Source of the DNA: Myxococcus virescens
GTDB lineage: Bacteria > Myxococcota > Myxococcia > Myxococcales > Myxococcaceae
Direction: 5' to 3'
DNA length: 64,000 nucleotides
NCBI RefSeq assembly: GCF_900101905.1
Contig: NZ_FNAJ01000002.1
Coordinates: forward strand, 248,001 to 312,000
Of the stretch, positions 33,442 to 42,022 are shown piece after piece. Positions within the stretch are counted from its first letter, which is position 1. Each line of letters begins with the position of its first letter. The notes under the pieces are model-generated. The model made no database searches. It saw only the letters and a list, made by a program, of their open reading frames with translations, and was not told the origin of the DNA. The translations under genes and the position numbers were made by a program.

Positions 33442-34053
33442 ATGCCATTGCAACTCAAGCCCGGTGCTCGGTTGCTCGCACTGAGTGCGCTGCTCCTGGT
33501 GAGCCCGGCAGTCAATGCTCAGTCCTATTCGAACGCCCGACCTCGCGCGGTCGTCCCGTACAAGCAATTGCCCAATCGGGGCGTGCAGGTGGGGGACTCC
33601 TCGGGTGCTTCACGCTCGGCGCTCCCGGCGCGGGGGGCGTTCTGCAAGTCGGTGAAGGGCTTGTTGGGCGCTGCTTCGAACGGCTTTGTTTCCCTGCGAG
33701 GGGCCGCGGAGCGGAACTCGACGGACGAAGTCTCCATCTGGAAGTCGAAGCAGGGGCCCCAGGACTTCCGCTGCTTCGTCTACCGAACCCGGACGTTGGG
33801 TGACTACGTCTACTGCGTCCAGTCCAACCTGGAGTGTGGAACGCAGCAGGACAGCTTCCACGTCTACTCCGCCTATCTCATGGATTCGTGCAAGCCGACC
33901 TGGAGCTGGAACGACTCGCGGGTTCATTCCTACGACCCGCGCCGCATGGTGACGGGGACCAGCGAAGAGGGCATCCGAATCGTCCTGGAGATGTCTCGCT
34001 CCAAGGTTTCGTACTCCACGTGCGACCTGACGCTCTCCATCGAACTGCTCTGA
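33442..34053 (+). CDS. secreted protein of unknown function with paired cysteines
   Basis: A 203-residue exported protein: signal peptide LLALSALLLVSPAVNAQS. At least five cysteines in the mature part (FCKSV, RCFVY, YCVQ, ECGTQ, SCKPT, TCDLT) suggest disulfides. The C-terminal half is strand-rich with many Tyr/Ser. I recognise no family. ATG 33442 follows GGGGGAG. The gene stands alone in an otherwise minus-strand region; a strong hairpin follows. Confidence 0.65.
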   Translation: MPLQLKPGARLLALSALLLVSPAVNAQSYSNARPRAVVPYKQLPNRGVQVGDSSGASRSALPARGAFCKSVKGLLGAASNGFVSLRGAAERNSTDEVSIWKSKQGPQDFRCFVYRTRTLGDYVYCVQSNLECGTQQDSFHVYSAYLMDSCKPTWSWNDSRVHSYDPRRMVTGTSEEGIRIVLEMSRSKVSYSTCDLTLSIELL

Positions 34054-34057
34054 GTCA

Positions 34058-34088
34058 CCGGAGGAAGGGCGAGGCCCCCTTCCTCCGG
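34058..34088. terminator. bidirectional hairpin terminator between convergent genes
   Basis: CCGGAGGAAGGG (34058-34069) and CCCTTCCTCCGG (34077-34088) make a perfect 12-base-pair stem with a seven-base loop. It lies in the 44-base gap between the convergent stops at 34053 and 34098 and can serve both strands. Confidence 0.6.
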
Positions 34089-34097
34089 GCGCTTCCG

Positions 34098-35456
34098 TCA
34101 GGTGGCCCGGGCGCGGCGTGACGCGACGATGTCGCGGAAGGAGCGGCTGCGCAGTTCCTCCAGCGTGAGGCCCGCGGCCAGCACCTCGTCCTGGGTGAGC
34201 GCGCCGCAGCTCAGGCCCCGCAGGAAGAAGTTGAGCAGGCCCTGCCCGGTGGCCGCGTCGTCGAAGACGTCTCCCACCAGCGTGGCCTGCGCGGCCTTCT
34301 CCATGAAGGCCCTGAGCCTGCGCGAGGCCGCGTCCAGCCCCTCCAGGAAGAACGCATACACCGCCGCGTAGCGGACGGGGAGCTGGCCCGGGTGCAAGTC
34401 CCACCCCTGGTACCAGCCCCGCTCCAACGAGTGCCGGATGTGCCGGTACGACAACTGCCAGACCCGGTGAACCGCCTCCATGTTCTCCCGGCGCTCGGTG
34501 GGCAGCAGCGGCTCGTCCTGCTTCACCCGGTGCGGTGGCACCGGCATGACGTTGGTGGCGCCATCCGCCAGCCGGATGCCCGTGCCCGCCAGCGACACCT
34601 GCACCAAATCCCGCAGGAAGTCGCAGGCCGGGTGCCGCATCGTTTGCGCATGCGCGCTGACGCCCAGCGCGGCGGTGTAGTCGTACACGCCCAGGTGGAC
34701 GCTGGTGCAGCGGCCCGCGCTCGCGGCCACCAGCGTGGGCAGGTGCAGCCGGCCCTGCGGGTCGAAGAGCGCCTGGGGTGTCTCCACCATCAGCTCGATG
34801 CCCACCGTGCCCACCGGCAGCCCGTGCCGCGTCTCCAGCACCTCCAGGGCGCGAGCGAGCGCCGCCACCTGCTCCGGCAGCGACACCTTGGGCAGCGTGA
34901 CGACGAAGCCGGGTGGCAGCTTCCCACCCGAGCGCTCCAGCAGCGTGGTGAGGAACAAATCCAACGTGCGCGTGGCGCGGTCGAACAGCTCCTCGGTGAA
35001 GGACTTCACCCGGATGCCGATGAAGGGCGGCAGCAGCTCCTGGGCCAGCCCGCGCGCCATCTCCTCCGCGGCGGACACGGCGTGCCCGTCCTCCTCCGCG
35101 TCGGAGCGGTGCCCGTAGCCATCCTCGAAGTCGATGCGCAGGTCCTCCACCGGCTCGTGCTCCAGCTTGGCCACCACGCGCGCGTAGACGCGCTGGGCGA
35201 AGCGGCCGCGCTGGGGCAGTCCCAGCCCGTGGGCCAGCACGGGCGCATCCGGTGCGTACGACTTGAGCGTGTTCAGCGCGATGCCGCCCAGCTTCCGGGC
35301 CGTCTCCGCCCGGAAGAGGTGCGCGCCGCCGTACACCACGTGCACCGGCTGCCGTTGGGTCGAGTCCCCGGGGTAGGCGCGCTCGAACCCCGCGTTGGCC
35401 TGCCGCAGGGCCTCCCGCACACCCGAGAGGCTCGCTTCTGTCAGCGTCGTCTTCAC
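34098..35456 (-). CDS. DUF6986 family protein, HpcH/HpaI aldolase/citrate-lyase-like superfamily
   Basis: A 452-residue protein with a C-C bond lyase-like barrel: RIDFEDGYG, VTLPKVS, GIELMVETPQAL and DLHPGQLPVRYAAVYAFF are typical of the citrate-lyase-beta/HpcH-like superfamily, here in the DUF6986 form sometimes labelled phosphoenolpyruvate kinase without proof. Start GTG 35456 overlaps the pepN stop as GTGA; an upstream GTG (35474) is less likely. It is the last gene of the 39.9-34.1 kb operon. Confidence 0.78.
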   Translation of the reverse strand: MKTTLTEASLSGVREALRQANAGFERAYPGDSTQRQPVHVVYGGAHLFRAETARKLGGIALNTLKSYAPDAPVLAHGLGLPQRGRFAQRVYARVVAKLEHEPVEDLRIDFEDGYGHRSDAEEDGHAVSAAEEMARGLAQELLPPFIGIRVKSFTEELFDRATRTLDLFLTTLLERSGGKLPPGFVVTLPKVSLPEQVAALARALEVLETRHGLPVGTVGIELMVETPQALFDPQGRLHLPTLVAASAGRCTSVHLGVYDYTAALGVSAHAQTMRHPACDFLRDLVQVSLAGTGIRLADGATNVMPVPPHRVKQDEPLLPTERRENMEAVHRVWQLSYRHIRHSLERGWYQGWDLHPGQLPVRYAAVYAFFLEGLDAASRRLRAFMEKAAQATLVGDVFDDAATGQGLLNFFLRGLSCGALTQDEVLAAGLTLEELRSRSFRDIVASRRARAT

Positions 35457-38005
35457 GGCTGGCGCTTCAACCACGCGGAGACCTCGGGCACGCAGCGCTC
35501 ACGCAGCGCCACATCCTGGGACAGCCGCTCCAGCGTCTGCGCCGTGGCCTGCTGCGCCTCGGGGATGGGCTGGGCCTTGAGCAGGGCCTGCATCTGCTCC
35601 AGGTGCTCGCGCGTGCGCAGCATGCCCATGGCCTCCACGATGCGGCGCAGCAGCATGGGGGCGCCGCCGGTGCGGGCCACCACGTCCTTCCATTGCGTGC
35701 GCATCTGCGCCCACCACGCGTCACGGCCGGCGCGGTTGCCCAGCAGCCCCGCCACGAAGCTGGCCACGTCCTGCGTCTTCACCGTGTCCGTGTAGAGCAG
35801 CCCGCGCGCGCGCTCGGTGAGTTCCGGGGCCTCGAAGGCGGTGAGCGCCATGAGGTAGCGGCGCTGCGTGGCTGGGTCGGGCTCGGACGGAATCTTCTGG
35901 AGGAAGGTGTCGAAGAGCGCCGCGTCGCCCGCGCGCGCCACCATGCCCACCGCGGCGTCCAGCAGGTTGGGCTCCAGCGCGTCCCGCTGTCCCTGGAGCA
36001 TGCGCTCCACGCGGGGCCGGGCCTCGGCGAGCGCGTCCTGGCTGCGCGCCAGGCCACCCACCGCGCGCACCAGCGACGCGCGCCGCAGCTTCACCCGGTC
36101 CGCCTCGTTCGGCGCGGACTGCCAGCCCAGCTTCTTCAGCCCCGGCGCCAGCAGCTTCTCCACCCACGCGCGGAAGCGGACCTGGTCCTCGCCGTCCGTC
36201 AGCCGGCCTTCGATGTAGGCCAGCCGGCCCACCAGCTCGTCCAGGACGGAGTCGTCCTCCTCGTCACCGAAGCGGCCCGTCAGGTCCAGCAGGTCCGCCA
36301 CCGACGCCTGTCCCGCGCGCACCAGCGCCCACTGGTCCGCCAGCAGGGCGGTGCGCTCGGCGGGGGCCAGCGACTTCAGGTTCGTCGCCAGCTTCTCCAG
36401 GCCCGGCTTGTCGTAGGCGACCCGGTAGAAGCCGGTGGAGCCCGCGTTGGCCGTCAGCCACTTCACCGCGCCTTCGCCCTCCAGCTTCACCGTGGCCTGG
36501 GCGTCCCGCAGCAGCACGCGCTGCTCGCGCACGCCGGTGCTGTCCTCGTAGCGCAGCACCACCGGCACCGGCCACACCTCAGCGCTCTGCACACCGGGCT
36601 CGGTGTAGAAGCGCCGCTGCGACAGCGACAGCCCGCGCCCGTCCAGCGCCGCCGTCACCAACGGGAAGCCGCTCTGGCCCACCCACGCGGTGGCCAGCTC
36701 CTCCACCGGCTGCTTCGCGGCGTCGCCCAGCGCGTTCCACAAGTCTTCCTTCACCGCGTTGGCGCGCGCGTGCTTGCGCATGTACTGGCGGATGCCCTCG
36801 CGGAAGGGGCTTTCCCCGAGGAAGCCCTCAATCATCCGCAGCACCGCGCCGCCCTTCTCGTACGTAATCGCGTCGAAGCTCTCACCGGCCTCGCCCGCGT
36901 TGCGCACCTCGCCGTGGATGGGGTGCGTGGACTTGAGCGCGTCCAGGTGCAGCGCGCTGGCGCGGTGCGCGTCGAAGTCCAGCCACATGCGCCACTCGGG
37001 GCGCCACTGGTCGACAATCTTGAAGGCCATCCACGTGGCGAACGCCTCGTTGAGCCACAGGTCATCCCACCACACCATGGTGACCCAGTTGCCGAACCAC
37101 TGGTGCGCCAGTTCGTGCGTCACCACCTCCGCCACGCGCTTCTTCACCGACAGCGGCGCGGTGGCCGGGTCCAGCAGCAGCGCCACCTCGCGGTAGGTAA
37201 TCAGGCCGGCGTTCTCCATGGCGCCGGCCTCGAAGTCGGGGATGCCCACCTGGTCCAGCTTGGTGAAGGCATACGGCAGCCCGAAGTAGTCCTGGAGCCT
37301 GGGCAGCACCGCCAGCGCCACGTCCTGGCCGAAGCGCGTCAGGTGCGCCTTCTCCGGCAGCGCCCAGGTCCGCACCGGCACGCCCTGCACGTCCTGCGCG
37401 TCCGTGCCCACCAGCGGGCCCACCACCAGGGCGATGAGGTAGCTGCTGAGCACCTCCGTCTCCTGGAACGTCACCGCGCGCAGGTTGCCCTCCTGCGTGT
37501 CCTTCACCACCGGGCCGTTGCCCAGCACGGTGAGCCCCGCCGGGACTCGGACGGTGAGGGCCCAGCGCGCCTTGAAGGCGGGCTCGTCGAAGCAGGGGAA
37601 GAGTCGGCGCGCGTCGGCGGCCTCGAACTGGGTGGCCGCCACCTTGCCCGCCTGGTACAGGCCGCGCAGCCCTTCCGTGAAGCGCCCCGTCCACGCGACG
37701 TCCAGCGACGCGGCGCCCGTGGGCAGCGCTTCATCGAAGCGGAGCACCACCGTCTCGCTCGCCTGCGCGGGCTGGATGGAGGCCGGCTTGCGCTGCTGGC
37801 CACCGGCGCGGAACGTCACATCGCTCAGCGCCAGGGCGATGCCGTGCAGGATGATTTCGTTCGACGGCGCCGCCACGTCCAGGTCGATGGTCTGCTGGCC
37901 GGAGAAGGACTTCGCGTCCAGGTCCAGGGTCAGCGTGGCCGCGTAGCGGCGGGGACGGATGGAGGTCGGCAGGCGGAAGTTCTTGTCTTCGGTCGGATGC
38001 GCCAT
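35453..38005 (-). CDS. pepN: M1 family aminopeptidase N
   Basis: An 850-residue gluzincin aminopeptidase. Exopeptidase motif GAMENAG, zinc motif HELAH (residues 297-301) followed by QWFGNWVTM and the third ligand in LNEAFATW. An ERAP1-like C-terminal helical domain fills the second half. No signal peptide, so cytoplasmic peptide degradation is expected (puromycin-sensitive aminopeptidase type). Length is normal for the family. It is coupled to the DUF6986 gene through GTGA at 35453-35456. An HExxH-bearing gene lies just upstream in the same operon. Confidence 0.95.
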   Translation of the reverse strand: MAHPTEDKNFRLPTSIRPRRYAATLTLDLDAKSFSGQQTIDLDVAAPSNEIILHGIALALSDVTFRAGGQQRKPASIQPAQASETVVLRFDEALPTGAASLDVAWTGRFTEGLRGLYQAGKVAATQFEAADARRLFPCFDEPAFKARWALTVRVPAGLTVLGNGPVVKDTQEGNLRAVTFQETEVLSSYLIALVVGPLVGTDAQDVQGVPVRTWALPEKAHLTRFGQDVALAVLPRLQDYFGLPYAFTKLDQVGIPDFEAGAMENAGLITYREVALLLDPATAPLSVKKRVAEVVTHELAHQWFGNWVTMVWWDDLWLNEAFATWMAFKIVDQWRPEWRMWLDFDAHRASALHLDALKSTHPIHGEVRNAGEAGESFDAITYEKGGAVLRMIEGFLGESPFREGIRQYMRKHARANAVKEDLWNALGDAAKQPVEELATAWVGQSGFPLVTAALDGRGLSLSQRRFYTEPGVQSAEVWPVPVVLRYEDSTGVREQRVLLRDAQATVKLEGEGAVKWLTANAGSTGFYRVAYDKPGLEKLATNLKSLAPAERTALLADQWALVRAGQASVADLLDLTGRFGDEEDDSVLDELVGRLAYIEGRLTDGEDQVRFRAWVEKLLAPGLKKLGWQSAPNEADRVKLRRASLVRAVGGLARSQDALAEARPRVERMLQGQRDALEPNLLDAAVGMVARAGDAALFDTFLQKIPSEPDPATQRRYLMALTAFEAPELTERARGLLYTDTVKTQDVASFVAGLLGNRAGRDAWWAQMRTQWKDVVARTGGAPMLLRRIVEAMGMLRTREHLEQMQALLKAQPIPEAQQATAQTLERLSQDVALRERCVPEVSAWLKRQP

Positions 38006-38018
38006 AGGGATGCGGAAT

Positions 38019-38597
38019 CTAGCCTCCGCGCCGCCGCCTGCCTGGACTTATGTCAGGGGTGTCCGCCGTCACACCCTTCCTGGCCCCGGAACGCCGGGGC
38101 CGGGCCGGGCGGGGCACCAGCTGGTGGAAGAGGCTGGATTCCCGCTGGAAGAAGCCTTCCGTGTGGAAGGAAGCGGGCAGCTCCAGCAGAAGAAAGTCCA
38201 GGTGGTGACACAGCTCGTGCAGCAGGGTGCGCAGGTAGGTGCGGAAGGCCACCACCCGCGCGTGCCTCGCGGTCCGCATCCACAGCTGGATGCGAGGGCG
38301 ATGGCCCCGCTCCAGGGTGTACATGCCGTGCAGCTCGCCGGTGGTGGAGGAGGGGCGGACCTCCAGCACCTCCACCCGCGGCGCGAACAGGTCCAGCCGC
38401 TCGCAGAGGGCATCACTCAGCCGGGCGGTGGCGTGCTCGGTCTCCGGTTGCCGGCCCGTGGCCAGGGCTTCGCGCAGCGAGGCCACCAGGGGCTCCAGTG
38501 TCCGCGGCTCGCGGAGCCGGAGCGCGCTCACCGAATCACTCATCCGGTAGACGCGCTGCTGGGCGGGCGTGAGGTTGTCGTAGTAGGCGAAGGGCAC
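38019..38597 (-). CDS. putative metallopeptidase-like protein with HELCHH motif
   Basis: A 192-residue soluble protein; start taken as GTG 38597 just after the lipoprotein stop. The zinc-type helix is YLRTLLHELCHHLDFLLL (His127, Glu128, His131), followed 10-20 residues later by HTEGFFQRESSLFHQLV, where a third ligand could lie. The arrangement resembles small zincin/SprT-like proteins. The C-terminus is Arg/Pro-rich. Function unknown. It ends 13 bases before pepN and is probably in the same operon. Confidence 0.7.
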   Translation of the reverse strand: MPFAYYDNLTPAQQRVYRMSDSVSALRLREPRTLEPLVASLREALATGRQPETEHATARLSDALCERLDLFAPRVEVLEVRPSSTTGELHGMYTLERGHRPRIQLWMRTARHARVVAFRTYLRTLLHELCHHLDFLLLELPASFHTEGFFQRESSLFHQLVPRPARPRRSGARKGVTADTPDISPGRRRRGG

Positions 38598-38644
38598 GGG
38601 CGAGTCGGTCCAGCCGGAAGCTTCCCACCCGCGCCCTCCACTGG

Positions 38645-39232
38645 CTACAGGCCGCCGGCCTCCAGCGCGCCGCCCAGCCCGGGGAAGGGCTTGGTGAGCA
38701 GGGCCTGGAAGACGATGTCCTCCAGGCGAATCTGCGCCGGGAGCTGGGGCAGGGTGAGGCCGGAGCGGACCACCGTGTTGCTGACGATGACCCAGACGCG
38801 CCGCCGGCCAATGGCCTCCTTGAGCGCCGGCGAGTCGATGCGCACCGGCGTGCGAGAGTCGGGCTGGAAGGTCCGCTCTGCGAGGATTTCCGCCGCCCTG
38901 TCGTAGTAGGCCGGCCGGTTGAAGTCCGTGTAGAGCCGCGGGTTGTCCGGCGTGGCGCTGCCCGTGAGTGACAGGCGCGCGGACGTGCGCACGGTGAGCG
39001 TGGGGGACGGGTTGACCACCACGAGGGTGGCGGCGACCTCGTTGACGATGATGTCCAGGTCCTGCGTGTTGACGGACTCCTCCGGCAGGTCGAGCGCCAC
39101 CTCCGCGTAGACGGGCTCGAGCAGCGAGGTGACGGGCACCACCTGGTCGAAGGGCTCCGTCTGGATGGCGATCTCCGCCGAGCACGCGGACAGCAGCAGC
39201 ACACAGGGAAGCAGCAGGGCGCGCATCATCAT
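38645..39232 (-). CDS. lipoprotein of unknown function
   Basis: A 195-residue lipoprotein: MMMRALLLPCVLLLSAC lipobox. Mature part is strand-rich, with VNEVAATLVVVNPSPTLTVRTSARLSLTG and a C-terminal GRRRVWVIVSNTVVRSGL. No family recognised. ATG 39232 overlaps the upstream barrel gene stop (ATGA) and has GGAG at a good distance; three ATGs in a row make the exact start uncertain by two codons. Confidence 0.7.
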   Translation of the reverse strand: MMMRALLLPCVLLLSACSAEIAIQTEPFDQVVPVTSLLEPVYAEVALDLPEESVNTQDLDIIVNEVAATLVVVNPSPTLTVRTSARLSLTGSATPDNPRLYTDFNRPAYYDRAAEILAERTFQPDSRTPVRIDSPALKEAIGRRRVWVIVSNTVVRSGLTLPQLPAQIRLEDIVFQALLTKPFPGLGGALEAGGL

Positions 39233-39942
39233 CGGAAGCTCCACGACAGGTCGACGACGGGAAGGACGGGCAGGCTCTCTCCTGGAAGGGCCGGGTCGCT
39301 CATGTCCACGTAGGTGGCGCCCAGGCCCAGGCCGAGGTGCTCTCCGCCGTAGCGGATGCCCGCCGCGGCGCGCAGGGTGGCGCCGCCCTTCACGCGGACG
39401 CCGGCCTCGCCCACCACGGACCAGTGGCCCGCGAAGTTGAAGGCCAGCGCGCCGGTGAAGGACAGGTAGTCGGACGTGTAGACGCCGTAGCGCGCCTCGC
39501 CCTGCACCAGCACGGCGCCCAGCGCCAGGCCATAGACGCCGTAGAAGGACGGGCCGGACAGCTCGGGCTCGAAGCGCTGGAGCGCCGGCGTGTCCGCCTC
39601 CGACGTCACGATGTCCGAGTAGACGGAGGCGCCCACGAAGTGCGTGTAGCGCGCCCCCACGACGACGCGGTGTGGACCGGCGGCCATCGCCCAGCGCAGC
39701 CCCACGTTGGGGGCCAGCAAGGCATTGGCATACATCGACGTGTCCACGGCCAGTCCCGCGAACAGCGGCAGCGCCGCGCGCTGGAGCCCCAGCACGGGCG
39801 CGTCGATGAGCTCCGCCGCATCGGTCGTCAGCAGGCGCGCGGTGTTGGTGCGAACGCCACCGGCATTGTCTTCATCGGCGGCGGCCAGACTGGGAGAGAG
39901 CAGAATCGCGAGCGCGCAGGCGGCGATCGAGGGAGGTTTCAA
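39229..39942 (-). CDS. outer-membrane beta-barrel protein
   Basis: A 237-residue exported protein. Start TTG 39942 is chosen because AGGAG lies eight bases upstream and the signal peptide (PPSIAACALAILLSPSLAAA) begins at once. The rest alternates hydrophobic and polar residues with many Gly/Tyr and ends in a strand with terminal aromatic (VVDLSWSFR), as small barrels do. Function unknown. It heads the operon and is translationally coupled to the lipoprotein. Confidence 0.75.
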   Translation of the reverse strand: MKPPSIAACALAILLSPSLAAADEDNAGGVRTNTARLLTTDAAELIDAPVLGLQRAALPLFAGLAVDTSMYANALLAPNVGLRWAMAAGPHRVVVGARYTHFVGASVYSDIVTSEADTPALQRFEPELSGPSFYGVYGLALGAVLVQGEARYGVYTSDYLSFTGALAFNFAGHWSVVGEAGVRVKGGATLRAAAGIRYGGEHLGLGLGATYVDMSDPALPGESLPVLPVVDLSWSFR

Positions 39943-40176
39943 TCCACGGGCTCCTGGTGGAGGAATGGGCCCGCACGTTAGGCCGACTTTCTCTTGATGC
40001 GAGTGCCTGCCTGCCCTCGCGCGATTCGACCGTCGGATGGTGCGCGCGAGCGGTCCCCGGAGACCTCCCCGCGTCGCGCCCGCACACGCACGCGGTATGA
40101 GCCACGTGTTCCACGGCAGGACGGGCCGTGTTCTCGTTTGCGGCCCACGGGGTGGGGCACATACCTTCTGCCGCGC

Positions 40177-41565
40177 GTGGAAGGACGTTCTCAAGAGAAG
40201 AAGGCCCCGGCTGACCCGGAGCCGCGCGAGCGGGTGCTGGCGCTGCTACGCCAGTACGGCTGGAACGCCACCTCGTTCCAGGTGCTGCAGCCCGGCTTCC
40301 GGTACTGGTTCGACCCGGCGGGCGACGCGTGCGTGGCGTACGTGGACACGGGCGGTGCCTGGGTGGCGGCCGGGGTGCCCATTGCCGCGCCGGAGCGGCT
40401 GGCTTCGGTGGCGGAGGGCTTCCGCGTGGCCGCGCGAGCCGTGGACCGGCGCGTGTGCTTCTTCGCCACCGAGCCGCGCTTCATGGAGCTGGCCCCCATG
40501 GCGTCGCTGCCCATCGGCGAGCAGCCCGTCTGGGACCCGGTCCACTGGGACGACGTGGTGCGGGGCAGCCGCAGCCTGCGCGAGCAGTTGCGTCGTGCCC
40601 GCGCGCGAGGCGTGAAGGTCCGTGAGGTGCCCGTCACGGAGCTGGGGGACCCGCTGCACCCCACGCGGCGAGCGGTGGAGCTGCTGAAGGCCCGCTGGCT
40701 GGCGTCCCGTCGCATGGCGCCCATGGGCTTCCTGGTCCAGCTTCGTCCGCATGCCTTCGCGAGCGAGCGGCACGCCTTCGTCGCCGAGGTGGAGGGCGAG
40801 GTGGTGGGCTTCCTGTCGGTGTCGCCCGTGTATGCCCGCGAAGGCTGGTTCCTCCAGGACCTGCTCCGGGACCCGGAGGCGCCCAATGGCACCGCGGAGG
40901 CGCTGGTGGACGCCGCCATGCGCGCGGCGGCCGCCACCGGGCGGCGCTACGTGACGCTGGGGCTGGCGCCGCTCGCGGGGCCGGTGCGGCCCTGGCTGCG
41001 ACTGGCGCGGGCGTGCGGCCGGCCGCTCTTCGATTTCGAGGGGCTGCGCACCTTCAAGGGGAAGTTCCGCCCCGACGCCTGGGTGCCCATCCATCTGTCC
41101 TATCCCGAGCCCGGGGGCGGGCTGGCGGCGGTGTACGACGCGCTGCGGGCCTTCGCGCAGGGCGGCCTGTTGCGCTTCGGCATCGCCACGCTGCTGCGGC
41201 GCCCGCGCCTGCTGGTGCACGCGCTCGCCGTGCTGCTCGTTCCGTGGACCGCGCTGCTGGCGCTGCCCTCCACGGCGCGCTGGTTCCCGTCCGTCCAGGT
41301 GCAGTGGGCGTGGGTGGTGTTCGACGTGGGGCTGACGGTGGGACTCTTCTCGCTGGTGCGGCGTTGGCGGGACGCCCTGGCCACGGTGCTGGGCGGGCTG
41401 ACGGCGGCGGACGCGTGTCTGACGTTCGTCCAGGCCGTCACCTACAACGTGCCGCTCGCCCGGAGCCCGCTGGACGGGGCCCTCATCGCCCTGGCCGTGC
41501 TCGCGCCAGCGACGGCGTCCGGGTTGCTCTTCAGCTCCCGCGACCTGCGCCTGCCCGGACGCTAG
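40177..41565 (+). CDS. DUF2156/MprF-like phosphatidylglycerol lysyltransferase-domain protein
   Basis: A 462-residue protein. About residues 20-320 form a tandem GNAT-like DUF2156 domain as in the aminoacyl-phosphatidylglycerol synthase MprF: YGWNATSFQVLQPGFRYWFD, RRARARGVKVREVP, SRRMAPMGFLVQL, and GLAPLAGPVRPW...LFDFEGLRTFKGKFRPD. The last about 120 residues have about four hydrophobic segments, so the membrane part follows the catalytic part, the reverse of classical MprF. Start GTG 40177. A role in modifying membrane lipids is inferred, not proved. Confidence 0.8.
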   Translation: MEGRSQEKKAPADPEPRERVLALLRQYGWNATSFQVLQPGFRYWFDPAGDACVAYVDTGGAWVAAGVPIAAPERLASVAEGFRVAARAVDRRVCFFATEPRFMELAPMASLPIGEQPVWDPVHWDDVVRGSRSLREQLRRARARGVKVREVPVTELGDPLHPTRRAVELLKARWLASRRMAPMGFLVQLRPHAFASERHAFVAEVEGEVVGFLSVSPVYAREGWFLQDLLRDPEAPNGTAEALVDAAMRAAAATGRRYVTLGLAPLAGPVRPWLRLARACGRPLFDFEGLRTFKGKFRPDAWVPIHLSYPEPGGGLAAVYDALRAFAQGGLLRFGIATLLRRPRLLVHALAVLLVPWTALLALPSTARWFPSVQVQWAWVVFDVGLTVGLFSLVRRWRDALATVLGGLTAADACLTFVQAVTYNVPLARSPLDGALIALAVLAPATASGLLFSSRDLRLPGR

Positions 41566-41568
41566 CCG

Positions 41569-41817
41569 TCAGATGTACGCGCCGCTGTCGGGCATCTCAT
41601 CCTCCGTGGGGACGGTGGCGCCATGGCCGGGGTGGAGGAACACCTCACCATGGTCCACCCGCGCCACCAGGTGGAAGCTCACCATGAAGTCGCGGCTGGG
41701 CGGCCAGCCCTGCTCCAGCTCGAAGTGCGTGTCTCCGATATGCACCACCGTGCCGAGCCTCCGCCCGTGTTCGTCCCTCACGGCCATGCCCTCGCGCAGC
41801 TCTCCTGGGTCCCACAT
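41569..41817 (-). CDS. small DUF2171-like protein
   Basis: An 82-residue protein with the DUF2171/PRC-barrel-like pattern: LREGMAVRDEHGRRLGTVVHIGDTHFELEQGW and a final DHGEVFLHPGH. Function unknown; such proteins often sit near envelope or stress genes. ATG 41817 has a strong AAAGGAGG seven bases upstream. It diverges from the peroxidase operon at 42023. Confidence 0.75.
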   Translation of the reverse strand: MWDPGELREGMAVRDEHGRRLGTVVHIGDTHFELEQGWPPSRDFMVSFHLVARVDHGEVFLHPGHGATVPTEDEMPDSGAYI

Positions 41818-42022
41818 GACGCCCTCCTTTCGCGAAAGATGCACGCGCCCGGGATGTTCGGCAGCCCACGCAAGGTGTCTGCCATTGCTCCATTGATGGA
41901 CATTCCAGCGAACACAAGCTGGACCGCGGCGCGGGAATAGTGGTGGTTTCCGGAAAGAACTGACCCAGCCCGGCGTCTCGATTCCTCGTGGCGTGCAACG
42001 TGGTTGGTGGGGAGGGGAGACC

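Noticed and set aside
35603-38572. 989-codon open frame opposite pepN
   Set aside because: Long antisense frames are normal in very GC-rich DNA. It is opposite a gene with clear motifs, and its translation is low-complexity (Arg/His/Leu/Gln-rich) with no domain.
38598-39185. upstream extension of the HELCHH protein frame
   Set aside because: It overlaps the lipoprotein gene in another frame and has no domain; a GTG start at 38597 is enough.
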